In this document: positions 13,051 to 25,691 of the stretch, in pieces
Layout of the letters: every line of letters begins with the position of its first letter
How positions within the stretch are numbered: the first letter of the stretch is position 1
Origin: Leptodontidium sp. MPI-SDFR-AT-0119
Taxonomy: Eukaryota > Ascomycota > Leotiomycetes > Helotiales > Leptodontidiaceae
DNA length: 64,000 nucleotides
NCBI GenBank assembly: GCA_020726505.1
Contig: JAHLEZ010000016.1
Location: 1,426,001 to 1,490,000, forward strand
Direction: 5' to 3'
The notes under the pieces: model-generated
Databases searched by the model: none
What the model saw: the letters and a program-made list of their open reading frames with translations, nothing else
Told to the model about the DNA's origin: nothing
Translations under genes and position numbers: made by a program

Positions 13051-15335
13051 TAAAGGAGTATACTCCCGGCCTAATCTTTGACCGTCTATTTAACTATATT
13101 GTTTATCTGGCTCGCCTTCTCCGCTGAGCTCAAGTGATAAGGTGTAGTTGACTTTAGTTAGGTGCCTGTAATACTTCGTCTAAGGTCTCTTAAGACATAG
13201 TTTCTTTTAATAAGAGTTATATTATTGTCTCTAACAGTGTGTTTTCTAGGAGTAGTTATTATTCTCCCTCTAACTCGTTGTCGTAATCCTCCTCGGACGA
13301 GGTGTTTTCGTGCTGTAGTGTACTTCCTGGGCCTACACTAGTTGCTTTAGTTTAGCGTAGTAATTGACTTTAGCTGTCTTGTGCTCCACTCCAAATTATA
13401 ACTTAAGGTACTGATTTACGCGTACCCTTAATCTAGCGTGGTGGTTTCGCACTTAGGGCACTCCTCTTAGGCTTAATATATTCGTTTCGTTGTGTCTAGC
13501 TTCGAGTCTGTCTTAGTGTACTTAGGCTTTTTGTTATTACTAGAATTATTATATTGTCCTCGTTAAGCTTTATGTTGTCCTCTGACGTATTAATTCGTGA
13601 ATCTAATAATACTATCTCATTTTAGTACTCTTATAAAATAAGCAGTCCCGCTTTAGTAGTTGTGTATAAGACTACTTCCGTAGAAACTTCGTTAACTTTT
13701 ATTAGGTCAGATAGTAACCTGTCTAATTTAGCACTGTTTTTCGCCTTCGTATACTCGTCTCCTATGTGTTTAATAGCTAACTCGGCGTCTTAAGCGGCCT
13801 TAGGCTCTATAAGTATATTAACGACTTATTTAAGTATTAGCAGTGGTTAGCCGACTACTGCCTACTTATTATAAAACTATGCCTTATTAAAAATAACGTT
13901 TTAGGTACGTATTACACGCTTTAGTTAGAGTATTTAGACCCTATATATATTAGTTACACAGTAGCCAACTAAGTATCCGACATACCCCTTAAGGTTAACC
14001 TTAAAGCCTCTCTTATTACGGAGAGCTTGTCGGTCTTTAATTATCGCGTAAGCTTTAGCGCTATATATAAAAATGTTACTCTAGTCAAGTCTCAAATCGA
14101 CTAACAGCCTCTTTATAACCTCTAGGTCGTACCATCGAAAATACTATCTAAACTATGTCTTTAGCACTTCGTTTAGGGAGTGTATAACTCTTCTAGTGAA
14201 TGGCGACATATTATAAAGGTATATAGCCGTCAAAACAGCCTCCGGCTATAGCTTAAATAGTAGATTAACGCCTATTATCATTTTTAAGGCCTTAGTAATT
14301 AGCTCCCCACTAGCTCTTTCTGTACCTCTATTTAGTTTATGCGTGTAGATAAGAGTAGGCTCTAACTTAATGCCATTGTCTAACGCCTATTAGTCGTACT
14401 AAGTCTAGTATCTTGTGTTAATTACAGACGTGTCGTTATCAGACCTGACTTTATATATAGCCAGACTATATTAGCGCCTGGTCTATGCCTCAAATACTTC
14501 AAGTACTCCTATAATTGACTCGTTAACTTTACTCGTGAGTGTAAATGCGAAAAGCTTTTCACTGTATTCGTCCTTAATCAATAATAGCTAGTATATACTA
14601 TTATAGCCTACAGGGTAATCAAACAGGTCCTATACGACCCTAAAGAACGGTCTTAGCGACTTATTGTCTAACTCTCTGCGTGATAGTCATTAGTTTGAGT
14701 GTGTCACAGTATAGCTTTCACACTAAATACTAGTAATTCCGTTGATTTAAATATTGCGAGTATACTTTACAAGAGCTTCTAGGGCCATTTTGCCGAGGTG
14801 ACTAGCCCGTAAGTGCCACATTTATACTGTGTCGCTCCGGGGTCGTAAGAACTAGCGAGATGATTAAAAGGTATACTTTTTAAGAGGGTATAGTCGTCTA
14901 CTAATTGTCGAGTACATTATTATAGCAGGAGATCTACGAGTCTTTATAAATACACGTAGTAGTAGAGAGCGTGAGCAGTTATTAACTAGCTTGTATTTAA
15001 ATACTATAAGGTTCTACTTACACTATAAGTTTCTTATTATATAGCTCTCTTTAGTATTGCCTACACGTAAAGTCGTGTTAACACTATTATACTATACCCC
15101 CGACTATATAAAGAGGCTCTCTAAGATAATATTAATATTAAACCCCTTTATAATAGTTATATTAGACAGCGTTAAGTCCCTAATATACGGTCCGGTAAGT
15201 CTATATATAGCGTTTTCAAAGATGCGTGTACTTCTCTTAATAATTAGTAAGTTTGAGGTGCCCGTATTAACTGATTCTCTTATAGTGCGTTTAAAGCTAC
15301 TAAGGACTAGTTTATTAATATTATTAACTAAGTAA
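13050..15335 (-). pseudogene. C2 integrase and protease, decayed
   Basis: On minus, 15335-15057 is free of stops and gives GTSNLLIIKRSTRIFENAIY, equivalent to the protease block of C1a. Below it lies integrase sequence (around 14.9-14.0 kb) and a linker. The plus-strand reading frames here are only shadows of it. Confidence 0.65.
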
Positions 15336-15434
15336 GTTACGCCGTAGTTATTAACTAAAGTGTTATCTAATAAAGGGTAGCGTTAGAACTCTATAGTATT
15401 ATAAATACTAGTATTAAGAGTATTATCTTAGATT

Positions 15435-15756
15435 ATGTCGTCAAGGAGGTTTAAGTTAAGTATAACTACGTTAATACTCCCTGTCCCTTCCCACGTAGCT
15501 TTGCCTTTGTCTTTGTTTCTTATAAGTGCAGCGGCATCGGCTGTTTTGGCGTTAGTAGTAGGTTTAGAGGTGCTAGTACTGTTAGCTCTAGTAATTTTAA
15601 CTACTACAACGTACTTCCAACCTTCTTTAGCTATAGCGGCCTTAAGCTCCCTGAAGTCTATAGTCCCTAACTTCTTGTAGGTTATAGTTACCTCGTTAGC
15701 GTTTAGTATATACTTTATGCCTTTAGTAGTCGTTTTATTAACTATATAACGTAGTC
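15435..15756 (-). pseudogene. C2 gag, C-terminal part, cut by C3
   Basis: Minus-strand reading 15680-15435 is open and gives a Lys/Ala/Thr-rich stretch with IDFRELKAAIAKEGWKYVVV, the gag end that precedes protease. It is cut at 15756 by C3. Gag continues at 22899. Confidence 0.6.
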
Positions 15757-15974
15757 TATCACATAGAATACTGAAAGGGTAGAGAAGTGAGAATTAGTGA
15801 AGTAGTGGGGAGCATAAGATTAATTGAGAAGTGCTCTGCCCTCTCGTTAAGAGGGGGAAAGCTAGTTATATATATATAAAGTAAGTAGGTTTAGCTAGTT
15901 GTAAGTGTGCAGGAAGCACACTTAGCCGTTCAGTGGGCTCACATAAGAGGTGCCACTAACTATGTACCGTGACA
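15757..15974 (-). repeat. 3' LTR of C3
   Basis: 218 bp, high similarity to 22676-22893. TSD TAGTC on its outer side. Confidence 0.88.
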
Positions 15975-16071
15975 CACCCCCCAGCTATAAAGCGACCACG
16001 CTAGGCCAAAAGAAGACGGGAAAACAACATTTAGTAATACAAGAGTTTGTTTTTATTTGTAAATTTTCCTC

Positions 16072-16140
16072 TAACAATAATAACTTCAACGTCAACTTTA
16101 ACTTTAACCTCAATAATAATAACAATAATAACAATATCTT
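16072..16140 (+). repeat. AAT/AAC low-complexity tract
   Basis: Runs of aataataac and similar triplets. The asparagine-rich translation is a by-product and not a real gene. Confidence 0.8.
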
Positions 16141-16142
16141 CC

Positions 16143-16880
16143 GTAAGTTAAGTAGTATTCCCTTAGTACAGTGATCGAAGTCGAAGAGTCGGTATTTAGC
16201 TAGCTAATTGTGAGACCAAATTTATAAGGGCTAACTATAATAAACAGATCTCTTCTAATACTAGCACTATTCCGGCTCGTGTCCCCGCCGGCCCCTCCTC
16301 CCCTGCCGCCGCCTCTAAGCGCTCCGCCGTAGCTAGTGTACTCGCGGACATTTAAGAGTACACTTTAGACAATGTTTTAGGTTAGATCCCCCCCCCTCCC
16401 TCTTCCCTAGGAATTCCCTCCCCTCGGGGTTAGAGTTCACTTACTCCCTCTACAGAGTTAGGTTCCTCCTTCGCCGGAGGCTAGGGAGAGCCCTCTACGG
16501 CCCCTACTACGCTCTCCTCCCCTACTGGCTCTACTAGCTCCTCTAGTGAGGCCGCCGAGACTAAGAAGAAGAAGTCGGTTCCTATTGCTAGTGCGCGCCG
16601 CGTAGTGCCTTGCTAGCACTACGCTCGTTCGGCCCTTAGTAACAAGAAAGGCAAGGATAATTCGTTACCTAGCGTTTACTGGGAGAATACTACCGGGCGC
16701 AGTGCTTAGTACTTTCAGTACTCTTTCGGGCATAAATATGTCCCTTACTCTACTAAGGTAACTCCCTTCGCCACTCGTCTCATTAAGGCGATTAAGGCCG
16801 ACGAGCCTTAAAGCGTAAGTAATTACAGGAACCCTTTTATTAAGCTCGCTAACCCTAAAAGTTTCTTAATTAATATTAGG
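16143..16880 (+). pseudogene. antisense accessory ORF of C3, decayed
   Basis: Reads on plus, opposite to C3 gag-pol, between RNase H and the 3' LTR. A candidate intron starts with GTAAGT at 16143, has GCTAACT near 16230 and ends AACAG at 16247. A GC-rich Pro/Ala/Ser segment follows (16260-16560). At 16600-16745 the translation gives PC-stop-HYARSAL, 24 residues, then stop-YFQYSFGHKY. With Tyr codons read as decayed Cys codons (TGC to TAC), this matches the C-x2-C-x3-AL and C-x2-C-x5-C layout in C1a. The tail reads VTPFATRLIKAIKADEP. Function unknown. Confidence 0.6.
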
Positions 16881-17199
16881 CTACTCTCTAGACAACTCTA
16901 AAGCTAAAGAAGGACGGGCGCTTATAAGCGGTAGTAATATACTTTTAGGGCTTAAGAACCTCGCAAATAATAAAGTTACCCCTTATATTTACGTTCTTAC
17001 GTTACGTTACGTTGTTTTATATAAGGCGGGGCTTAAGAACCTTTAAACAACTAAGTTACCCTTTATATTTACTTTAAGAAGTTCGGATTCCTAAAAATGG
17101 CCCTAGTAGTAATAAAGGGCGGATTTTGAGGGCTAGCTACCCTAATAACACTACTTTAACAAAGGAAACTTAAAGTGAGTATTATAGCTCTTATAATAT

Positions 17200-19200
17200 A
17201 CTCGAAATAAGTAATAATAATATAAGAAACAAAGGAGATATATAATTTAAAGGAATATAAGTTAAATTAAAAGGAAGATTTATAAAGGGAAGATTTAAGA
17301 GAGCTATAAAGTAATAGAAATCTATACTCTAACGTCCTTGAAGTTTAAAAGAGCTCGGAAATGATCGAATTATTGACGAGTAAGATTCTTAGTAAGTCTA
17401 TCTACTAACATCTCTATTATAAATAAATAAGTGATCTTAAAAGTACTCTTAGAGTACTCTTGACGAAGCCATATATTTTAAATATTAACGTGACGTAACT
17501 TTATTATAATTCGCTCGCCTTCGCTTATAATTAGTCGAATTGTTTACTTATTATCGCAATAGATTTTCTAGACTTCTCTTAAGTTAAGAAGGATCTCTGT
17601 AAATAGCCTTTTAAGCGCTATTATTGCCTTGGCAGTTCTTTCGACTCCTAATAACTCTACTTCGGTAATTAAAGTAGTAACTGTAGCTTGTAAACCAGCT
17701 TTCTAGTCAAAAATACTTCTAAAGAGAGCAGCGGTAAAGCCTTAGGATAATCGTCGAGTCTCGGCATCGTCGGCAAAAGAGGTATCTGAGGCAATAAACA
17801 GCTGAATTTCTTGTTATTCTATTAAGTACTAAATAGCCAGGTATCGAGTGTTCCAAAGGTATTCAATTGTCTAATTTACAGCCTTAATATACTCTTCGCT
17901 TAGATTTATTAAGAAGTGAGATAATCGTGAAGCTGCGTATGTAATATCAGGTCTAATAAGAATTGCCGGGTAAAGCACTAATCTGACCTTTTCTTAGTAC
18001 TCCTTTATTCGACTAAAGGGAGTTATACCTTTATATTTAGTGAGCTCGACTCCTGGAAGTAATGTACTCCTTAGTAATAATATCGTTAGACCGAATTTAT
18101 TAGCGATTTTCTTAATATATATGTCGTAAACAAGAGAGATTATTCCTTGTGCTCGATTCCTGATAATCCTGACTTTAAGAAACTAGTCTACTGTCTTTAT
18201 CTCGCGAAGCTTATATACCTAATAAATTCTAGTAATTACAGCTTTAGCTAAGGTAAGATCGTTCTTATAATAAAGGACTAAAATATCGTCTATAAAGAAT
18301 AACATAAATATCTTTCTCTTTTAATCGAAAAACATATAGGGTTCTTCCTTACTTGTAATTAAATAAAGCTATATAAGAGTCTTAGTGAACTCCTTATACT
18401 ATAGAGAAGGAGAGTCTCTCATGCCGTATAGTGCTCGATTAACCTTAACATATAAGTTATAAGAGCGATAGCCGTTTAATAGTTAGCATAAGACCAGTAG
18501 CGAATCTTTACTCTAAACCACATTAATAAATGCGTTAATAACGTCGAATTACTGTATTTTTAAGTCAAAATGCGCGGCTAGAGTTATAGTTAATTAGAAA
18601 CTCTTTAATACAAGGGTTACAGCGTACGTTAAAAGTATAGTAGCCTTATCTTAAAGATCGCCTCGTACGACTAGCCTTAATCGGCATCGAGAAATATAAC
18701 TATTTAGAGCCTCTTTATAAGTAAAAACCTATATTAATAGCACAAGCTTTATTAATTTAGCTTCGGTTTCTTTCACGACTCTCTAATAGTCTTTAGATTT
18801 TAGGTTTTTAATTTTAAGCTTTACGTCGGCCTTAAACTACTCTCCGAATTAATAATCTACTAGATCTTTTTAAGACCTTGGCTCTTTTAAAGCGTCTTTC
18901 TGATGAACTCGAGGTAGCTTTGTTTTTAAAGTACTTAAGTTAAAGTCTAGCACTGAAATCTTCTTTACTTCCTTTAATTTAAGAAGAATTACTATAAGAA
19001 TCACACTATATAACGTAGTGAGCTCTTTACCCCCTTAATCCTTAAATAAATAAAGATTTATAAAAGAGGTATTAAAATACTTAAGGATTGCCTAAGTAAA
19101 ATCGATCGTTTCCGCGCTTTATACTATCTCTGTAGAGCTTATAGTTATAAGAATTAATAGATTAACTCTAGCGATTCGATTACTCTTGCGTTAATTATAT
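17200..19200 (-). pseudogene. C3 reverse transcriptase and RNase H, decayed
   Basis: On minus, from about 18450 down: NRALYGMRDSPLLWYKEF, then SKEEPYMFFDEKR and LFFIDDILVLYY, the reverse transcriptase active site (here IDD) near 18.29 kb. RNase H follows with IASDTSFADDAETRR near 17.8 kb and the terminal tail to about 17.33 kb. This is the best preserved pol of the nest, with relatively long readable stretches, but still has several stops. Confidence 0.8.
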
Positions 19201-22200
19201 ACTCCTTTTCGCAGCAGTTTACTTACTCTTGACGAAGCTCCGGCTATTCGATCACTCTTACGTTAGGGCTAAGCTCCCTTTAGTTTTGACTAACGCTTTT
19301 TCTTAACTAGAGAGGCCTCTTTAATTCTGATTCGCTTAGCCGGTTCATTCTCACTTAATTTTATAAGAGAGGCTTTATCCACAGCGAGTACTATTAGCTC
19401 ACTTATATACGCGGGGGCTTTATCTACTACTTAAGTAGGGGCTTCTTCTACTATAGTAAGGGGAACATATACTAGAATCACTACTTATATATAAGTGCGA
19501 TTCTTTAATATAGTAGTTATAAGTATACTAATACTCTCTTTAGGCGGAGGTATACTCGCACAAGGTAGTTTATCTGCGGTTAAATCCGCAGGAGGCATTT
19601 AAGAGACACTAGAGCTCTGAACTAAAAGTGGTGTACTCTTTAAAGACTAAAGTCTAAGACTTCTTTATACTTATAATAAATTTGCTTTCTCTATTACCCC
19701 CGAGTTTAGGAGGCCAAGAGTACTACTCGTCTCTTCGAGAGCTTTAGTTTCCGTTGAGTCTATATTAAATAGTCCGATTTCCTTAAGGATTAATTCAACG
19801 TCTTGAATCTCGACTTTTTTAATAACTTCTACTACGTCTTTGGCTTTAGAAACGAGCTAGCTGGCCTGTTTCTCGTGCTCGGCTAAGTCAAAGAAGACGT
19901 TCTTGTTAAAGGTCACATTCCGTAAGATAATAACTTAGTGTAAAATTAACACCTAGATCTTGTATATATTACTAGCAATATAGCCAACAAGATAACTAAT
20001 ATGAGCTCTAGGGAGCACCTTAAATACTCGTTTATTACTTCCTGCTTCCCGATCCTTAATTAAAGGGTAAGCTCGCGATCCGTAGGCGTATATCTTATTT
20101 TAGTCCGGCCGAAGGTCTACAGTCAATTTCTTGACTATAACTAGGTCGTAAAAGCGGAAATAACCGCGAAACTAAGTATTAAGGGTCTCGTTAGGCGATT
20201 TCTAGCCTCGACTCTCTAACAGGCTTATATTATATAAAAACGCTACTACTTAAGTAACTTCTAGCCAAAGAGCTTCCGGGAGGCCTATAACTACTCACAT
20301 TATAATTGACTTTTTAATAATTTCCTTTCCAGCACGCTCCGAGAGACTATTTAGTTCGTGAGTATAAGTCAGACTTAATTCGATTTAAATACCTTACTAT
20401 TGAGTCCACTTTTAGTATCTTAATATACTATAAGGAGAGATTATTACTTTCTCGTTATTGTGCTTTAAAATATAAATATAAAGGCTATACTTCCGTTTGA
20501 TTTAATTGTCAATAAATTACAGGATTTCTAATATTACTATTAATAATTTGTTTAGAATCAGGAAAACAAGGATTTTTCTACTATACTCGTCTTTAATAAC
20601 GAGTAACTAATTAAAGCCGTCGTAACCGGGGTCGTAGTCGAAAAGGTCCCACGTAAGTCTCTAAAATAATCGTAGAGATACGTTCTTTAAGGGCCTTCGA
20701 GAATTAACATTTACAGCTCGAGCCATGGAGCAGTGCTCGCATTTAGCTCTACTTATTCCCTCGATTTTGACGTTCCTAGCATTCTCTACTAGCATACAAA
20801 GAGCCTTAGGGCTAAGGTGCCCTGCTCTCGTATACTATACTTCTTCTAAATCTATGTGTGGCTTGAGGTAATCTCTTGATCTCCTAAAGAGTCTCAGTGT
20901 GCGCGTAAGGGTAAGATATAATAATATACTAGCATTACTTAACAAAATAAATAAAACAAGGTAATTTAAAGTATTCTTGTATTTAAAGAAAACTAGTTAA
21001 TACTTCCGAACTAAAGTGCGCACAATACTATTATTAGTAGGCTCCCTAAGACGTAAAGTTACGTCAAAACCATTAATTTATAGTCTTGCGTTTAAGAGCC
21101 TTGCCTCTGAGATAATATTAATATAAAAACCTTTAATAACTGCCACATTCGTAAGCTCTAAATCGATTATACCTCCCGGAGTAATAAGCGCGTTCTTTAA
21201 AAGACGACGACCTCTACTAATAACGGGTAGGCTAGATGTGTTAGCTTCTACTATATCTTTATAACTTAAAGGAATAAAGGAGCCTAGGACTAATAGAGAC
21301 TTATTATTAACTATATATATAATACTACAGTTGTCGAGAAGAGTACTTTAGTAGAGCGGATGTCGGCCGTTATTAAGCGCGAATATACCGAGGGTCTAAA
21401 GAGCTAAAGGGTCTATAGTAACACATGTAATCTTTAAAATAAGTCTATTAAAGGTTTTAGGGATCTTAGCTCCTACCTTACTCGGCTCCTTAACTAAAAC
21501 AGTCTTACGTAAAGCACTCTACTCCGGTTTGTTTACTTCTTTTTAAATAAGCTCGGCTTAATTAAGAGTCACTTAGTACTTTCTAGTAGTTTAACTATAA
21601 AGTACAGCCTTAAGACAGTTATAAGTAGTCGGTTTCTAATAGTGTTTAGAATTTAGATCTAAGAAAGCGATTATATAAGGGCACTTATAGTACTCCTTAT
21701 CTCGTCTACCGCCAAGGGTTACAAAAATGCCGTTTCCGAGGTAAAGGCTATGCTTTTTAGTAGACTTTACGTCTTCTATAACTCGCTAAAACTATAATCC
21801 GTAATATAACAAGGAGTGTTTCGGTTCCCTGACTTCCGTCTAGCTTCCGAACACTTAGTCCTCTATAATAAGCTCGTCTTTGCGGTTCTTAGCGAAAATA
21901 GGATCCTATTTGGCTCTGATAGCGTTTAGGAACCTTTCTGTGGCTAGGGGTCCTAAAACGAGCTCAGAACCGGCTGATTTGCACTCGTAGTAAGACAAGA
22001 ACTAGTTTCGGCACTAAGTTATAATATTAATACGACCGTCGTAGGCTTATTATATTAAGAGAGAATAAGTCAATTCGATGTCGCGCAGGTTAGTGGCCTT
22101 AGAGGGCGCGCAGTGCTAGCGAAGCTCCCGTACGATCTTCTAAATAGTGTAAGTGTACTTGTTAACTTAAGTCAAGGAAATAATCTCGAAGAGTAAGGGG

Positions 22201-22660
22201 TCAATATGGTTAATAACCTAAGTGTAAAGTTAATTGTATTTAGTGACTAAGTTGCTCCAGTCGCTCTTTTTAATAATAAAGACCTTAAAGGCTCTATTAT
22301 ATTCAGATTCGACTGCGGAAAAGAGTATTACTAGTGCGCTATCTAATCGTTCTGTATTTTTCTTTTAAAGAAACTCAGTCTCTATATTAAAAATTAGTAG
22401 ATTTGTTATAAGAGACGGAACATCGGGTTCATTAAGGTCGACGAGCGGCCAAAGGCCTCTATTGTGCGCTTGAGCTTAAAATTCGGTGTTGAATTTAGTC
22501 TAGCCCTTCCGGTCCTTGATGCAGTCGCTCCTGAAGTCGGCTATAATTGATTTCCTAGAAATAGAGCGTAAGTAAAGACGTGCGGTGATCGTTAGAGAGA
22601 GTAAAGAAGAAGAGATAGAGTAGTATTCTACCGAGTATAAATTATCGGGGCTCTGAGAGT
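19200..22660 (-). pseudogene. C3 gag, protease and integrase, decayed
   Basis: Integrase is readable on minus near 20.36-20.19 kb: HELNSLSERAGKEIIKKSII and LPEALWLEVT, equal to the copia HELNG-SERAGG block. Further right lie the zinc-binding and protease parts, and gag occupies about 21.9-22.6 kb. Stops throughout. Confidence 0.65.
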
Positions 22661-22675
22661 TATGTAGCTCTTAAC

Positions 22676-22893
22676 TATTACGTAAAGTACTAAAAGAGTA
22701 GAGAAGTAAGAATTAGTGAAGTAGTGGGGAGCATAAGATTAATTAAGAAGTGCTCTGCCCTCTCGTTAAGAAGGGGAAAGCTAGCTATATATATATAAAG
22801 TAGGTAGGTTTAGCTAGTTGTGGGTGTGCAGGAAGTACACCTGGCCGTTCAGTGGGCTCGCGTAAGAGGTGCCGCTAACCATGTACCGTGACA
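22676..22893 (-). repeat. 5' LTR of C3
   Basis: 218 bp partner of 15757-15974. Outer side carries TAGTC (22894-22898). The internal border has no clean GTTATAAGCCC word; GTTAAGAGCTAC stands there instead. Confidence 0.88.
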
Positions 22894-22898
22894 TAGTC

Positions 22899-24167
22899 TC
22901 TAGCACTTAAGCGGCTTAAAGAAGTACTTGCTATTTATGCCGCATAGGCATAAGTTACCTTAGCCGCGAGAGCGAGATCTACTAGAGCTTACGCCCCGAC
23001 GTATTATCGTTTATACTTCTAAGAGTTAAATATTAACCGCCACCCCCTCCTTAACGCTTAGGCTTCCTAAACATAGTGTGCTCTTAGTTTATGCGTAGGA
23101 GCACTTATATATAGTCGTTAAGAGTAAAACTATACTCCTTTTTAAGTTAGTCGTCGCGTATAACTATACTAAAGATAAGATTTACTTAATTAAAGTGCAT
23201 GTGAGCTCTTATAACACGTAATTATTTCTTTAGAGCCACAGTACCCTTGACTTTAAGTATATCGTACGCTTTAGTATTCCTGTAAGCCTTTAAGAAGTCC
23301 TTTATTTACTAGTTAACGTTAACTTTTCCCTTATGTGTCTCCTTTAAAACCTTATCGTATTCTATAACTATTATTATAAGGACTGACGATTTGAATAGTA
23401 TTATATCGCGCTAAAGTGTACTAACTAACGTTTATAAGCTCAGGTCGCTCTTGCCGGCTAGCTCCCTAATCGCAGAGTCCAAAAGCGAATCGTCTACTAT
23501 TTTAGAGAGCTAGTTATATAAAGCTATATACTTATTATTTTAGCTAGTTTATTTAGCAAGTGTATACTAGTACTCCCTAGCTTGTGTTACGTAAATCTAC
23601 TGTACCTCTATAATTGTCGGGTATAAAGGTAGACCAGCTTCTTCTAGACTTGTCCCTCCTATTAGGGCATTTGTCGATATACCTAGGGTAAGTATAGCCC
23701 ACGCGTTGTCGGACGACTTAAGCGTTAAAGACGGTTGTAAGTTTACTGCTTTCTAAGCTATAATATTAACGTAATACTAGCTCAACTAAGTCTTTATAAC
23801 CTCTTGCGTAGTACTTTCAAGCGTTAGAGCCTTAAGTTAGTAGCTTAGGATATAGCTTATCGCAGGAGCGTTAGGGTCTACTATATTTAGTACACTTATA
23901 AAGCTAGTATAAAATGTCAAGTGTAAGTACTATATCGCCTAATCCTTCCGCGCCTTTAAATTATAGTCCGTAAGTAGCTTTAGAAGTAACATTATCGGTT
24001 TTAGGTATACAAATAATGATTTCGAAGAGGTTTTAGTAATTTAAGGGTTATTAACGGGCTTTTAAGTACTACTAGTACGTATATAAGGCAGCGGTAAGAA
24101 AACCTCTATATGCCTCTATAGAGCCACGTCGGCGCGTGTATACGAGTAAGAAGCTTTAATAACTTAC
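22899..24167 (-). pseudogene. C2 gag, N-terminal part, decayed
   Basis: Minus-strand region between the C3 insertion and the C2 primer-binding site. By position it is gag. It is too full of stops to show a motif that I can name. Confidence 0.5.
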
Positions 24168-24179
24168 GGGGCTTATAAC
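24168..24179 (-). other. primer-binding site of C2
   Basis: Read on minus GTTATAAGCCCC, directly after the 5' LTR. Same word as in C1a. Confidence 0.6.
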
Positions 24180-24375
24180 TGTCGTGCAAGAGCACGCCTA
24201 GAGGCTCCACAAAGGCGAAATTAACGTATTATTAAGGTATACGCAGTACTATAATTAATAGTTATCTATCTACGTATAGTCTATTCAAGCTCCCTGAATA
24301 TAGAGGTCGCGGGCGCTTTGGCCATGGTGCCTTTGATTAGGCTCGCTTAGCCGGCCTACCATAACCTGCACGACA
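24180..24375 (-). repeat. 5' LTR of C2
   Basis: 196 bp with perfect TGTCGTGCA/TGCACGACA ends, followed by target copy AGGAG at 24376-24380. Confidence 0.9.
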
Positions 24376-25560
24376 AGGAGGAACCTTATATCTTTATAAA
24401 TAAGTAACGTTTAGTCTTTGTTATCTTTTATATCGACGATATTCAAGTATTATACCACGCTTTAGCCCTTAAAAACACTTAACCTATGATTGACGGCTTA
24501 AATACAGTATACGAGCTTACTAGAGGAGAACTAACAGAGTAGTTTTTAAGTGTTCGCGTTATTAGAGATCGTCAAGTAAAGACTATTTCTTTAATACACG
24601 ACACTTATATTTAAAAGGTTACTCTACGATTTAACTTAGTAAATAGAAATTGCCTAAGTACTCTACTACCTTAAGTTAAGCTACTAAAGAATTAAGGGCA
24701 AGTAACCCCGGCTTAAATTAAGGAGTATTAAGAGAAGGTTAACTTAATACTTTATATAGTAATTATATTACGCGCAGACGTTACGTTTACAGCTTTAAGA
24801 CTTTCTTACTTCTTAACTAACCCCTCTTTAAAGCACCTTACGGCAGTTAACTAGACTATTCGTTACCTCTTTAGAACCCGATTTTTAGCGATCACTTACA
24901 GTTACAAGCTTCGCGACTCTCAGCTTATTATAGCTTCGGATACTTTATTTATAGACGACCTTAATACTAGGCGTTCTTTAAATAGTTATATTATAGTACT
25001 TTTTAGAGGTTTAATCTTGTGGAGAGCGGCCTTATAAGATATAGTTACTACTTCGACTACACAAGCTAAGCTTTTAAGCGTTAAGCGCACGGCTAAGGAG
25101 ATTATAGCTTTATAGCGTTTCTTTTAAGAGCTACGTCTTAAGTTAAAGGAAATTTAGAGAATCTTCTACGACAATTAGTAAACAATACAGTTAATCGTTA
25201 AGGAAAATCAGCGTATCTCTACTAAGTTACGCCACGTTAATATTTAAAATATATAATTACGCTAAGAGTTTTAAAAGGGCACTTTTTCAGTCGAATATTT
25301 GCCTACGAGTTATATGCCCGCTAATAGACTTATAAAGAACCTCTCTCGACAAAAATTTGAGAATTTTATTACTCTTATTAACTTAGTAGATATTTGTACT
25401 TAACTAGAGTAACTCACTATAGAGCCCTCGCTTTAAAGTAAGTCTTTATATACGTTCTTTACCTTCCCTTTATTTTCTTATATATTTGTTATTCCTTTAT
25501 AAATTCTCTTACTTTTTGATTTACTTCGAGAGTAACTAAGCTCGGGGGTGAAATTCACGG
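24376..25560 (+). pseudogene. C1a reverse transcriptase second half and RNase H
   Basis: Resumes the reading lost at 9710: EEPYIFINKQRLVFV, then FYIDDIQVLYH (reverse transcriptase active site), then RNase H with RFLAITYSYKLRDSQLIIAS and TTSTTQAKLLSVKRTAKEI. The tail runs to about 25.56 kb. Stops at former Gln/Trp positions. The equivalent part of C1b is at 32.3-34.9 kb on minus. Confidence 0.8.
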
Positions 25561-25691
25561 CATTTAAAAGATTTAATTATTTTCAATAGTTATTTGTTTC
25601 TATAACAAAAGTAACGTAACGTAAGTAAATTACAAGGGGACACTTAGTTATTTAGAGGTTCTTAAGCCTTACTTTATAAAAAGAGAGTAAC

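Larger units (their letters stand above)
15757..22893 (-). mobile_element. copia element C3, both LTRs, 7137 bp
   Basis: Two 218-bp LTRs (15757-15974, 22676-22893) end in CCGTGACA and begin with TATCAC or TATTAC, a decayed TGTCACG that mirrors the end. The target duplication is TAGTC at 15752-15756 and 22894-22898. Pol reads on minus, and the purine tract (read on minus GGGGGGTG) lies at 15975-15983. C3 is inserted in the gag of C2. It is the innermost and so the youngest of the four nested elements, yet it too is decayed. Confidence 0.9.
9711..24375 (-). mobile_element. copia element C2, both LTRs, split by C3
   Basis: Two 196-bp LTRs (9711-9906 and 24180-24375) with inverted ends TGTCGTGCA and TGCACGACA are flanked by the 5-bp duplication AGGAG (9706-9710 and 24376-24380). 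Primer-binding site GTTATAAGCCCC lies at the right (read on minus) and a purine tract at the left, so gag-pol reads on minus. The element sits in the reverse transcriptase of C1a. Without C3 and one TAGTC its length is about 7.5 kb. An antisense ORF lies on plus between RNase H and the left LTR. Confidence 0.92.

Noticed and set aside
15950..16174. 74-codon asparagine-rich open frame
   Set aside because: It arises from AAT/AAC simple sequence and starts inside an LTR; no gene support.
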